A DNA stretch of 64,000 nt from Chryseobacterium pennipullorum (GCF_003384725.1 NZ_QNVV01000024.1:1-64000); one strand, 5' to 3'. Positions 1 through 7,683 are shown, counted from the first letter of the stretch. Numbers and translations are program-made. Notes: a model not told the origin generated them from the sequence alone.

Positions 1-303
1 TATGGATAATCTGATGTTCCGAAAATTTGCTCTTTTTCATAAGGTTTAACAAACTAAATTTAATAATTTTAATTTGTCTGAAAAACAGGGAAGGTTACCG
101 AAGAACCGAACAGAACTTTTAAACTTGATTTTATTAACAAGTATGATATAATAAGTAGCTATGCGACACTCATATCGGGTTTATTAACATTTCTATCAAT
201 TCTATTTGTTATTTATGCATTAGTAAGTCAAAAAAATGAAATACTTGAAAAAGAAAATAGTGAAAGAAAACAGGAACAAAAAGATTTACTGGAACATTAT
301 AAA

Positions 304-1080
304 GTGTTATTATATTATTTAAAAACTCTATTAGATTCTTTAGAAACATTAAATGAAAGTTTAAAAGAGTATATCAAATTTGAATTGATGAATCCAACTA
401 TTAATAATGCCTTATTAATTGAAATAAATAAAAATTTCACCAGGATAGTTGATATGGATGTAAAATCAACATTTAAATCTTTTCAAAGTATATATAAGAC
501 TCAAAATAATGAAATAGATTTTGTAAATCTTTATAAATATATTGATTTTTATAGTGAACTATATTTTTCCGTTAAAAAAGACTATGAGGATACTAAAAAA
601 TTTAAATATGATAAATTAGTCGAATATGGGTTTGAAGTTCTAGAACTTTACAACAAAAAAGCTGATATGATTGATAGTTACAAGGATGAATTTCCTACAA
701 TTTATTTACATAAACCATGGGTAGAAAAAGTAAATAAATCGATTAATGATTATTATAAATATATTGCCGATTGTGAAAGAACTAAACAACAGAATAATTT
801 CGATTATATCAGTGAAAATATATTTAAGACCTTTATAGAATCAGCATTAGCATTAAGGGCTAATATAGGCTATCAAGGGCATAACGAAAAGGAAATTTTA
901 AGAATGACATCAACATTAAGAAAAAAACTTTTCTACATAAAAAGTAGAATTTATAATAATGCTGAAACTTTAGAAAATATAAGAAATACATACATAGATG
1001 GAGATAGTGAACATCTTAAAAAATTTAGAGAACTTATTCAAAATATAGAAAAATCATCAAATGATTATAATGTTATTTGA
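304..1080 (+). CDS. Membrane-anchored coiled-coil protein of unknown function, 5' end uncertain
   Basis: The family is not recognised. The only usable start codon is GTG at 304, but the frame is open back to a stop at 79-81. That extension (82-303) encodes a clear transmembrane helix (about 181-228, LLTFLSILFVIYALV) followed by a charged coiled-coil stretch rich in E, K and Q. The 258-aa remainder is helical, Asn/Lys-rich and strongly acidic/basic. The true protein therefore probably starts upstream with a non-ATG codon, or the gene has lost its 5' end. It is the first gene of a very AT-rich patch shared with the HEPN-like and PIN-domain genes downstream (105 bp and more apart, same strand). 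A membrane anchor beside two putative nucleases would fit a phage-defence or abortive-infection role, but that is inference. Confidence 0.6.
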   Translation: MLLYYLKTLLDSLETLNESLKEYIKFELMNPTINNALLIEINKNFTRIVDMDVKSTFKSFQSIYKTQNNEIDFVNLYKYIDFYSELYFSVKKDYEDTKKFKYDKLVEYGFEVLELYNKKADMIDSYKDEFPTIYLHKPWVEKVNKSINDYYKYIADCERTKQQNNFDYISENIFKTFIESALALRANIGYQGHNEKEILRMTSTLRKKLFYIKSRIYNNAETLENIRNTYIDGDSEHLKKFRELIQNIEKSSNDYNVI

Positions 1081-1185
1081 TCATTGTATTAATAAAATAC
1101 TGACTTTACAGAAAGAATAATATCCAAAATTAAGTTACAAGTTTAACTCATAAACTTAAAATAAACCATAATAATAAATATCGAT

Positions 1186-1854
1186 ATGATAACTGAATAT
1201 CAATTACACAGTAAAGAAATTAATGAATTGACTTTCGAAGAAATGGCATTTATCCATTTAAATAATAGCCATGGCCCAATAATGCTTAAAAAATATATTT
1301 TAAGGTCAACATTATCTTTTGCTCGTCAAAATGTACTACAAGCTTTAACAAACGATTATAGTAAACAATTAATGCCTTATATAACTTTATGTTCAATTTT
1401 AGACCAATTAGGCATTTGTTATGATAGAACGGATAAACCTGAACCTAAATTTGGAAATGGCTTAAAAAGAGCTTTAGTTCAATATGCCGAGTTAGAAGAA
1501 AACGATGATTTAATTGATACAATATATGCATTAAGAAATGGATTATTACATAATATAAGTTTAACTTCTTTTGACATTAAAAAAGAAAAATATTATAGAT
1601 TTAGATATAATTCAGACATATCAACAGTTTATAAAAAGGCTGAAGAAGAATGGAATGGATCCTATGAAACTCTTGATACAAATCCAGAAAAGTTCACAAC
1701 TCATATTAATGTAGAATTACTAAAAGACTTAGTATTTTCTTGTATTAATAATGCAGATCTACTTAATCAAGAATCACTCCTTAAGTTAAGATTGGAAGGA
1801 GGTGTACGCCAGCTTTTTTTTGACTATATTCTCTCTATTAAAAAATTACAATAG
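1186..1854 (+). CDS. HEPN-like protein with R-x4-H motif, candidate ribonuclease
   Basis: A 222-aa soluble helical protein. Residues 112-125 read TIYALRNGLLHNIS; R117-N118 and H122 match the R-[polar]-x3-H signature typical of HEPN-superfamily RNases and nucleotidyltransferase-partner toxins, where the motif forms the catalytic site in a dimer. The rest of the protein (helical N-terminus, ordinary length for a single HEPN domain plus extension) is compatible, but no close family is recognised. It sits between a membrane/coiled-coil gene and a PIN-domain gene in the same AT-rich block, so a defence or toxin role is plausible. No paired antitoxin or MNT nucleotidyltransferase is visible. It could also be a non-catalytic HEPN-like structural protein such as those labelled only as DUFs. 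Confidence 0.6.
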   Translation: MITEYQLHSKEINELTFEEMAFIHLNNSHGPIMLKKYILRSTLSFARQNVLQALTNDYSKQLMPYITLCSILDQLGICYDRTDKPEPKFGNGLKRALVQYAELEENDDLIDTIYALRNGLLHNISLTSFDIKKEKYYRFRYNSDISTVYKKAEEEWNGSYETLDTNPEKFTTHINVELLKDLVFSCINNADLLNQESLLKLRLEGGVRQLFFDYILSIKKLQ

Positions 1855-1941
1855 TTTTTTATACACAGTCTCCACTACGCAAAGTCTCCTAATTTTCGAA
1901 TAATTATAAATTAACCTAATAAAAACTAATAATATTTTTTT

Positions 1942-3006
1942 ATGAAAGTAGTTCTAGATTCCAATATAATAATTTCAGATTTCAGATTATCTTCTCCGGA
2001 TTCGAAGATTCTTTTAGAAGCATCAAAAAAGGGTGACATTGACTTATATATTCCCAAAATTGTATTAGATGAAATCTTCAATAAATTTGAAGAAAGACTT
2101 CATGAAGCTAAATCAAAAATCGAAAAAGAAACAAATACAATAAAAAAATTAACTACATCAGAAAAGCATTCTAATATTTCAGCTGATGAAATAACAAAGG
2201 AAATTGAAGAATATAAAAAATACATTCAGAGTTTACTTAAAGAAAACAATATCAAAACAATAGATTATCCAAAAATTCCCCATGAATATATTGTTAACAA
2301 GGCAATAAAAAAGATTAAACCTTTTAATTCTGGAGAAAAAGGATATAGAGACTCCTTAATTTGGGAAAATGTAAAATCTCTTATGCCAATAATAGGAACA
2401 AATATCGCAAATCCAGCTGTATTATTCATTAGTAATAATAAAAAAGACTTTTGTGAGAATCAAAATGATTTACATAAAGAACTTATAATAGAAATTCAGA
2501 CATCTGATTTAGATGAGGAATCAATAAAAATGCTTAATACATTAGCTGAGTTCTCTCAAGAAAAAGCAAAATTATTCTTTGAACAAGCAAATTCATTTAA
2601 AGACAGAATTGAATTAGGCGAAATTGAAGATTTTGATTTAGAAAATTTACTATTAAATAGCCTTAGAAAAGAATTTGATTATGCAGACGTTTCAGAAATA
2701 GATTCAATACCATATCAAGATACTACAATAAGGTATATTGAAAATGCTGATAATATTAAAATTATAAATGTACTAAAGCTAAATTCAACAGAATACCTAA
2801 TAGATTTAAAATGTAATGTAGAAATGACTATTGATTTTTATGTTGATAAATACGAGCATTACTCAAATGATGAGGCTACCTATGATGTTGAGGATTTAGA
2901 CCATAATGATTATGTAATTTGGGCTTCTGAATTAATTAACCCAGAATTAAAAATTTCACTAATTGTTGATGATGAATTTAATATATTATCAATTCAGATA
3001 GACTAA
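1942..3006 (+). CDS. PIN-domain protein (DUF4935-like), putative RNase
   Basis: A 354-aa protein with an N-terminal PIN-like fold. It starts KVVLDSNIIISDF (D6) and continues with YIPKIVLDEIF (E44), RDSLIWE (D137) and LFISNNKKDF (D169). These are the spaced acidic residues that bind metal in PIN ribonucleases, and the arrangement matches the DUF4935 group. Residues 50-105 are a charged coiled-coil insertion. The C-terminal half (about 190-354) is an acidic, Asn-rich region I cannot assign; it may recognise a partner or substrate. The gene follows the HEPN-like gene by 87 bp. DUF4935 genes are often found in accessory and defence neighbourhoods. No VapB-type antitoxin lies alongside, so a classical toxin-antitoxin pair is not supported. 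Confidence 0.72.
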   Translation: MKVVLDSNIIISDFRLSSPDSKILLEASKKGDIDLYIPKIVLDEIFNKFEERLHEAKSKIEKETNTIKKLTTSEKHSNISADEITKEIEEYKKYIQSLLKENNIKTIDYPKIPHEYIVNKAIKKIKPFNSGEKGYRDSLIWENVKSLMPIIGTNIANPAVLFISNNKKDFCENQNDLHKELIIEIQTSDLDEESIKMLNTLAEFSQEKAKLFFEQANSFKDRIELGEIEDFDLENLLLNSLRKEFDYADVSEIDSIPYQDTTIRYIENADNIKIINVLKLNSTEYLIDLKCNVEMTIDFYVDKYEHYSNDEATYDVEDLDHNDYVIWASELINPELKISLIVDDEFNILSIQID

Positions 3007-3076
3007 AATCCTCTACAGCGACACCGACTTCGTACAAATAAAAAACAATCCCTTTGACATACTCCGAAGTCTATAG
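3005..3076 (+). pseudogene. Orphan coding-like C-terminal tail, possible island border
   Basis: Directly overlapping the stop of the PIN gene, a frame reads KILYSDTDFVQIKNNPFDIL and then a few residues to a TAG at 3074-3076. It has no start of its own. Its base composition is richer in G and C than the AT-rich genes to the left, and it reads like a real protein C-terminus. It may be the tail of a host gene cut off by insertion of the AT-rich block. The parent family is not recognised. Confidence 0.35.
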
Positions 3077-3083
3077 ACTTCGG
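3064..3083. terminator. Perfect 20-bp palindrome between PIN and Xre genes
   Basis: CCGAAGTCTATAGACTTCGG is a perfect inverted repeat between the convergent PIN gene (+) and Xre gene (-). It could form a hairpin terminator, although no strong T-run follows on either strand. Its GACTTCGG half recurs in other intergenic regions of the window (5250-5263, 7756-7769), so it may be a dispersed repeat rather than a dedicated terminator. Confidence 0.4.
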
Positions 3084-3137
3084 GGTTAGGTTTACTCTAT
3101 CACCAGACAATATAATAAAGATAAATCCCAACTTTCG

Positions 3138-3371
3138 TTAGGATTTATCATCTATTTTAAAATCAAATAATTCTTGAGGATGAACTTCTAAACCTTTAGC
3201 TAGTTCCTGTATTGTTGAAATTCTTAAATCAACTTCTCCTTTTTCAATTTTGCTGATATTACTATGGTCTACATCACATTTTTGAGCTAACTCCCGATAG
3301 CTTAATCCCATCTTCTTTCTAAATTTTTCAACTCTTTTACCAAAAGCGATTCGAAATTCAATTCTATCCAT
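3138..3371 (-). CDS. Xre-family helix-turn-helix transcriptional regulator
   Basis: A 77-aa single-domain HTH_3 (Cro/C1) protein. Residues about 10-66 contain the classic helix-turn-helix core (GLSYRELAQKCDVDHSNISK followed by IEKGEVDL and HPQELF). There is no sensor domain, so it is likely a small repressor controlled by its own level or by a partner. It is transcribed divergently from the structured-RNA region at 3467-3700. The intervening region carries two TGTAG/CTACA inverted repeats that are good candidates for its operators, implying autoregulation and control of the rightward transcript. Confidence 0.88.
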   Translation of the reverse strand: MDRIEFRIAFGKRVEKFRKKMGLSYRELAQKCDVDHSNISKIEKGEVDLRISTIQELAKGLEVHPQELFDFKIDDKS

Positions 3372-3417
3372 TGCAATACCATTATCAAAGCAATTTGGAA
3401 AGTTTACAATAAAAAAA

Positions 3418-3437
3418 TGTAGTTGAATTAACCTACA
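3418..3437. promoter_or_regulatory. Candidate Xre operator 1
   Basis: TGTAGTTGAATTAACCTACA is an imperfect palindrome with TGTAG/CTACA arms and a GTT-GAATT-AAC core. It lies about 50 bp upstream of the divergent Xre start, where an autoregulatory operator is expected. A second TGTAG/CTACA pair lies at 3468-3486. The assignment is inference from position and symmetry. Confidence 0.4.
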
Positions 3438-3452
3438 ATTCGAAAATTATAT

Positions 3453-3460
3453 TATATTTG
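3453..3460 (+). promoter_or_regulatory. Bacteroidete -7 promoter element for the structured transcript
   Basis: TATATTTG matches the TAnnTTTG -7 consensus of Bacteroidota sigma-A promoters. It would start a rightward transcript near 3465-3467, immediately before the first hairpin. No convincing -33 TTG at the usual 17-23 bp spacing is seen (a TTG lies at 3423-3425). Confidence 0.45.
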
Positions 3461-3466
3461 TATAAT

Positions 3467-3700
3467 AAGCTACAATAAATGTAGCTTTGCGATACTTCAA
3501 AGAAATATAGAAGCTATTGCTTAGAATCTTGTAATAGAAAACTGGTAATTTTTAACACACGAGACGATAAGCAGGAAGCTCACGACCTAGGCGTGGGCTC
3601 TCTTATCCTGTGTGTGGGTATACCAGTACCTCTATTACGGATATTGTAGAGTTTCATGCCGTTTTTATTTTCATGCTGTTCTGCTTTTCTACAATTATCT
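3467..3700 (+). ncRNA. Candidate structured RNA with long multi-segment hairpin
   Basis: Three nested or adjacent hairpins follow a promoter element. (1) AGCTACA/TGTAGCT at 3468-3486 with loop ATAAA. (2) A long interrupted hairpin 3531-3638: GTAATAGA pairs with TCTATTAC, ACTGGTA with TACCAGT, ACACAC with GTGTGT, GATAAG with CTTATC, and AGCTCACG with CGTGGGCT, closing on loop ACCTAGG. (3) TTGTAG at 3644-3649 with CTACAA at 3689-3694. One G.U pair in the apical stem favours selection at RNA rather than DNA level. It lies upstream of the 174-aa gene at 3896, so it may be a 5' leader, a free RNA, or both. No reverse transcriptase is nearby, which argues against a retron. The Rfam family is unknown to me. 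Confidence 0.5.
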
Positions 3701-3895
3701 TTTTCTAAGCCTGCTTTACCACATAAAGTATCATGATACGATACAATGGGGTGTACAATCCATTGCGGCTTCAGGGCTTTTAGAAAAACACAAATTCTAT
3801 CCTATTCATTCGGTTTGTATAGACAGGAAGCTCAGGCATTGCAGAGCTTATTTCTTTACTGCCGGGTAAAATCGTACAACAAAAAATACACACTC

Positions 3896-4420
3896 ATGAA
3901 AAAAAACAGAACAGACTTTCAACCCCGGCTTGGGAAAGGCCGGAAGAAACATTACGAGTTACAGCAGATGGAAACATTTTTTCAGCTCAATGATCTCGCA
4001 ACATCCAAAGAGCTTTTAAACAACATTATGAGCTATGCCCTTAAAAGAAATAGCTGGATAAAAGAAGATCCTTCCGTTATTTATCATTTTCATCAGGCGA
4101 TTCGGTCATTCATTCGTGCAGGCTACTTTTTAATGTTGAAGGAAAAGAAATTGTTTGTCAATGCTCAGTTGGAAGAGGTCTCTCCATTGGTTCTTGGCCT
4201 GCTTTCTGAGAAAGAATATCAAAATCCGCTACTAGTCTTTAAAAAAGCTTTCAAAGAATACAACGTTAAGGAATTTGATTATTTTATTTCCGGGATGGTC
4301 TACTTCTCACTGGGCATCTATGACAAGCTACCGGAAAGGAATATGATAAACCCGTATATTCATATGATCAAAATGCTGGATGCGGCGTATCTTATTATTG
4401 AAAGGAGAAGGAAAGAATAA
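3896..4420 (+). CDS. Unrecognised 174-aa helical protein downstream of structured RNA
   Basis: The start is placed at ATG 3896 (MKKNRTDFQPRLGKGRKK). The frame is open further upstream to 3746, but that extension has a poor, non-protein-like composition and overlaps the leader. The N-terminus is strongly basic (residues 1-20), suggesting nucleic-acid contact. The rest is predicted all-helical, with YHFHQAIRSFIRAGYFLML near the middle and a basic end (IERRRKE). It has no signal peptide or membrane segment and no family I recognise. It lies about 200 bp behind a large hairpin structure and divergent from an Xre regulator, so it could bind or act together with that RNA. This is inference from context only. 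Confidence 0.6.
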   Translation: MKKNRTDFQPRLGKGRKKHYELQQMETFFQLNDLATSKELLNNIMSYALKRNSWIKEDPSVIYHFHQAIRSFIRAGYFLMLKEKKLFVNAQLEEVSPLVLGLLSEKEYQNPLLVFKKAFKEYNVKEFDYFISGMVYFSLGIYDKLPERNMINPYIHMIKMLDAAYLIIERRRKE

Positions 4421-4554
4421 AGATAGTCTTGCTCCGCCATACACAATCTCCCGGCTTTGCGCTAATAAACTAAGTAATCCTAAATTTTCCGATTTAAGAT
4501 TATCTATAATATTATTTCATCTAAAATACCTTCTTCCACTCCCCCAACTTTACC

Positions 4555-4562
4555 TATATTTG
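4555..4562 (+). promoter_or_regulatory. TAnnTTTG promoter element of lipoprotein gene
   Basis: TATATTTG lies 43 bp ahead of the lipoprotein ATG at 4606 and fits the Bacteroidota -7 element, giving a leader of about 35 nt. Confidence 0.5.
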
Positions 4563-4605
4563 TGTCGTAGCCACACTAAATATGCACAACCAAAAGGGTA
4601 ATGGA

Positions 4606-5184
4606 ATGAAAAAAATATTTTGGATATTAATTGTTGTCCTTTTTACAGTAAGCTGTTCTAAAAGTAAAAAACAAGAAGAAACAGAACTAAACAAAATAGT
4701 GAATGCTGTTTTGAAATACGAATCCAATCGTAGTACTTCAAAAGAGAACATCTATTTAGTTAATCCTAAACTTTTACAATTAAAAGTCTATAGTCCCAGT
4801 AAAAAAGAAATCCTGGGAGAAGAACCGGGACCACCACCATTTTTTAATAAAAGTGTTGCTCATTTGCTTGATTTGAAGAACAATAAATCAGAAGAAAGAA
4901 AATCTGACTCTTTGCATCTATTACAACAAAACCAATATTTTTTTGATTCTCTGAAAGTTGATCGTAAAATAAACCCCAATATAAAACTTGCCAGTAAAGA
5001 AGACATTAATAATCGTATAAAATTCTGTGAATTCTCAAATCCTGTATACTTCAAAGATGGATCTACTTACATAGAAGCCAGATATTTTGACTCTTCTTTT
5101 GGAATTGGTTTTGGGTACCTGCTGGAAAAACAAAAAGATGGAAACTGGATGGTAAAAAAAATAATCAATACTTTTATCACTTAA
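4606..5184 (+). CDS. Small predicted lipoprotein of unknown function
   Basis: A 192-aa protein starting MKKIFWILIVVLFTVSCSKS: a basic n-region, hydrophobic core and a lipobox ending at Cys17, indicating export and lipidation at the cell envelope. The start at 4606 is preferred over the upstream in-frame ATG at 4582 because it begins the signal peptide. The mature part is Lys/Ser-rich, then ends with a compact domain (YIEARYFDSSFGIGFGYLLE ... GNWMVKKIINTF) resembling the beta-rich ending of NTF2-like or DUF-type lipoproteins in this group. Function is not recognised. It is a single-gene unit with its own promoter element. Confidence 0.75.
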   Translation: MKKIFWILIVVLFTVSCSKSKKQEETELNKIVNAVLKYESNRSTSKENIYLVNPKLLQLKVYSPSKKEILGEEPGPPPFFNKSVAHLLDLKNNKSEERKSDSLHLLQQNQYFFDSLKVDRKINPNIKLASKEDINNRIKFCEFSNPVYFKDGSTYIEARYFDSSFGIGFGYLLEKQKDGNWMVKKIINTFIT

Positions 5185-5241
5185 AAATACTACCCAGCTC
5201 CGCAAAATCTTCAGAGTTTGCACAAAAAAATAAATAATCCA

Positions 5242-5263
5242 AAGTCAGGAGACTTCGGAGAGC
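5242..5263. repeat. Dispersed intergenic repeat copy (AGACTTCGGAGAGC)
   Basis: Contains the small hairpin AAGTC-AGGA-GACTT and the 14-mer AGACTTCGGAGAGC (5250-5263), which is repeated exactly at 7756-7769. A GACTTCGG half also forms the palindrome at 3064-3083. All copies are intergenic, so this looks like a short dispersed repeat family. Confidence 0.5.
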
Positions 5264-5294
5264 AAAGTCGTCCACGTGATTACATGTTGTGTTG

Positions 5295-5885
5295 TTAATT
5301 CGTATTGAACTGAATATTAAAATACTTTAAATAATCCTCTATTGGTTCCAATCCCATTTCTTTTCTTCTTTCGTTTACAGTTTCGGGATTTTCTAATGTA
5401 TACAATTTACCATTTTCTATTTGTGAACCATACATTTGGGGTTTTCCTTCGTCCATTAACATCCTATCTTTCATCAATGCATATTGCTGTTTAGATAAGT
5501 CTCCATTTTTTACCGCTTTCTCTATTTGTGGAAAATACTTTTTTCTGATTTCTTTAGTACTATGTTGCAGACCCAACCAGATTGCATCCATGTGTTTTTG
5601 ATCCACCTCCTTTAATGTCGGCATACCACACTTTTCAATAATGCTAATCACTAATTCCTGATTCCTGTGATCTTCTTTAGCGTATTTGATGAGTTCATTT
5701 GATTTTCTAATCCTTTGGTCACTTTCTAAAACTTCGCTCAAGATTTGATTTTTTTTGCTGCAATCGACTTCAATAATATCTACTGAACCTACATAGACAA
5801 ATTTATCCCTATTCATATAAAGGAATATTGATATCATTACAACAAGAGCGGTTAATATGCTAAATAATATTTTTTTTATTTTCAT
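5295..5885 (-). CDS. Unrecognised protein with N-terminal membrane anchor or signal
   Basis: A 196-aa protein. The start chosen is ATG at 5885 (MKIKKILFSILTALVVMISIF); the frame extends to a TTG at 5909, but the ATG begins a normal signal-anchor. One hydrophobic segment (residues 5-22) is followed by a polar domain with FVYVGSVDIIEVDCSKKN and a helical repeat-like middle (NQELVISIIEKCGMPTLKEV). The family resembles small DUF proteins of Chryseobacterium thought to be periplasmic, but I cannot name it. It is transcribed leftward, away from its neighbours, and is not part of an operon. Confidence 0.68.
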   Translation of the reverse strand: MKIKKILFSILTALVVMISIFLYMNRDKFVYVGSVDIIEVDCSKKNQILSEVLESDQRIRKSNELIKYAKEDHRNQELVISIIEKCGMPTLKEVDQKHMDAIWLGLQHSTKEIRKKYFPQIEKAVKNGDLSKQQYALMKDRMLMDEGKPQMYGSQIENGKLYTLENPETVNERRKEMGLEPIEDYLKYFNIQFNTN

Positions 5886-6020
5886 TTCTATTTTTGTGTC
5901 ATAATCCAAAATAGATTGACCATTTTTGGTTAAAAATTAATTGTAAAAATAGGAAAAAATAGAGCCATCAAAAACAAGAAAGATGATTTGATGTAAATTC
6001 ACATTCTTAATTATATACAA

Positions 6021-6368
6021 TCACTTCTCCTTTATTTTCTTTCTATGCTTCAACCCAAAATTAATTAAGGCATTAACAACCTCTTCAGTTTCTTTGGCAT
6101 GTGTTGTAAGTGCATATGAGACGGTAATAGGTTTGGTGTTATTAACCGTTCGGGTGATCAGTAAATTATCTTCCAGCTCCTGCAGCACTTTGGATAAAAC
6201 TTTTGGACTTATTCCCTGAGCTATTTCCTGCAAATCTTTGAACCGCATTGTTTTGCTATTATACAGATTATGCAGAATACAGAATTTCCACTTGCCACCC
6301 AATAATTCAATGGCATCTTTAAGGGCCAGTATTTTTTCTTTACTGATGTCATTTTTTTTGGTACTCAT
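6021..6368 (-). CDS. HxlR-family winged-helix transcriptional regulator
   Basis: A 115-aa MarR-like regulator of the HxlR type. LLGGKWKFCILHNL opens the winged helix, MRFKDLQEIAQGISPKVLSK is the recognition region, and LTTHAKETEEVV starts the dimerisation helix. The start is ATG 6368; the longer frame to 6509 would run through the divergent promoter and neighbour. Cys in WKFCIL is a possible redox residue. It is divergent from the DHFR-like reductase gene at 6451 and most likely represses it, a common arrangement in this family. Confidence 0.88.
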   Translation of the reverse strand: MSTKKNDISKEKILALKDAIELLGGKWKFCILHNLYNSKTMRFKDLQEIAQGISPKVLSKVLQELEDNLLITRTVNNTKPITVSYALTTHAKETEEVVNALINFGLKHRKKIKEK

Positions 6369-6374
6369 ACAATA

Positions 6375-6394
6375 GTTACTTTCCAAAAGGTAAC
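6375..6394. promoter_or_regulatory. Candidate HxlR operator
   Basis: GTTACTTTCCAAAAGGTAAC is an interrupted inverted repeat (arms GTTAC/GTAAC) in the 82-bp divergent region between the HxlR gene and the reductase gene. Position and symmetry fit an HxlR operator that controls both genes. Confidence 0.45.
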
Positions 6395-6450
6395 GGATAG
6401 TAAAGGTAAAGTTTCTTTCAGATAATTTTACACTGTAAAAAAAATTAAAA

Positions 6451-6960
6451 ATGAAAGTAACAGTAATTGCCAACATTTCAGCTAATGGTAAAGTATTATT
6501 ATCCGACAATCCACATCATCAGCTACCACCAGAAGCAATGGAATTTTATTTAGTATTCGCGAAAAAAGTGGGAAACCTTGTCATCGGCTTTAAAACCTTT
6601 GAAAATTTTTTAACCTTCCCACAGGAAGTCAAGGAACATTTCAGCGGAATAGAAATCGTAATACTCTCTGAAAAACCTTACCTATCAAAAGACTACAAGA
6701 CGGTTAAAAGTCCTGAAGAAGCTATTGAATATATGTCAGGAAAAGGCTGGCACGAAATGGCAGTTGGCGGTGGAACAGGTGCTTTTAATGCCTTTATCAA
6801 CAAAGATTTGGTAACGGACATTTATTTTAATATTCATCCACTCATCACAGGAGTTGGCGGTGTTTTAGGAAACAGCAGTGAACTGAATTCGAAATTTAAG
6901 CATATAGACTATAACCTTAAAGATGGTTTTATTCAACTGCATCTCAGCAGGGAAGACTGA
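6451..6960 (+). CDS. Dihydrofolate reductase-like (RibD C-terminal) protein
   Basis: A 169-aa protein of the RibD_C/DHFR-like superfamily. It has the N-terminal strand MKVTVIANISANGKVLLSD, a VGNLVIGFKTFENF segment corresponding to the nucleotide-binding G-[RK]-x-T region, and the late MAVGGGTGAFNAFI glycine-rich turn with DIYFNIHPLITG. Members bind NAD(P)H and reduce small carbonyl or pterin-like substrates; the actual substrate is unknown. The ATG is 82 bp from the divergent HxlR gene, whose product probably controls it in response to electrophiles or drugs. Confidence 0.85.
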   Translation: MKVTVIANISANGKVLLSDNPHHQLPPEAMEFYLVFAKKVGNLVIGFKTFENFLTFPQEVKEHFSGIEIVILSEKPYLSKDYKTVKSPEEAIEYMSGKGWHEMAVGGGTGAFNAFINKDLVTDIYFNIHPLITGVGGVLGNSSELNSKFKHIDYNLKDGFIQLHLSRED

Positions 6961-7041
6961 ATGACAAAGGCTAAAAAAGTGAATACACGACTTTGCGCAG
7001 CGATGAGACTTATTGTCGCTGAGACAAATCAATATACTAAT

Positions 7042-7069
7042 CGTTCTGCTTTTTGTAGAACGGTTTTTT
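7042..7069 (+). terminator. Rho-independent terminator
   Basis: CGTTCT...AGAACG stem (7042-7047 with 7057-7062) followed by TTTTTT, 80 bp behind the DHFR-like gene. Confidence 0.75.
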
Positions 7070-7194
7070 GTTTACAGAAAATCCAATGAACTTTCTACTT
7101 GAAATTTAGTCGTAATCCTATGTATTATATGTAGACGGAATGCGTAAATTTGGAGGTTGACAGATTTTTAGAAGTATACTCACTCTTTTATTGC

Positions 7195-7683
7195 ATGAAA
7201 ACTAAACTAACCTTAAAAGCCTATTTACCACTGTTACTCTTAATAGTTATTCCCATTTTGTTCATAAAAATCATATTCCAGATTTTTAATGACCCTTACT
7301 ATGAAAACACTCTATTTCCGAAAATCTTTCTCCCCGGAATATTTATTTTATCTTTCTTAGCCATGTTTTTTGGAGAGATTAAACATAAATTCATTAGTGT
7401 TGAATTCACACCACATGAAATTATTATAAAACGCTTTATGGGGCTTCAGACAAAATCATATAAAGTTTCTACAATAGAGGGGTGGAAATATAGCTATCTT
7501 AGTGCAAGAGGTGGTACCTACGAATATTTATACTTATATAAGAATGGCCAAAAGGTTGTAAAGATATCTCAGTTTTATCACAAAAACTATGATGAAGTAA
7601 AGCGCTATGTAAAAACTGTATTCCAAAGTTTAGGATATGAAAAATTTTCGTACATCGATGAGTTTAAAGAAGCTTTCAAATAA
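7195..7683 (+). CDS. Small inner-membrane protein with PH-like C-terminal domain
   Basis: A 162-aa protein. ATG 7195 (MKTKLTLKAYLPLLLLIVIP) is preferred over the GTG at 7150. Two transmembrane helices (about 10-27 and 43-60) form a hairpin. They are followed by a soluble beta-rich domain with the pattern FTPHEIIIKRFMGLQTKSYK and YEYLYLYKNGQKVVKISQFY, which resembles bacterial PH (DUF304-like) domains. Function unknown; it probably sits in the inner membrane with the domain facing the cytoplasm. It stands alone behind a terminator. Confidence 0.65.
   Translation: MKTKLTLKAYLPLLLLIVIPILFIKIIFQIFNDPYYENTLFPKIFLPGIFILSFLAMFFGEIKHKFISVEFTPHEIIIKRFMGLQTKSYKVSTIEGWKYSYLSARGGTYEYLYLYKNGQKVVKISQFYHKNYDEVKRYVKTVFQSLGYEKFSYIDEFKEAFK

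Noticed and set aside
3467..3700. Retron msr-msd or group II intron
   Set aside because: There is no reverse transcriptase or intron-encoded protein nearby, and no domain V or msr-like signature.
3612..3869. 85-codon open frame across the hairpin region (+)
   Set aside because: It runs through the hairpin and the leader, has an aromatic/Cys-rich, non-protein-like composition and no start context; the RNA structure explains the sequence better.
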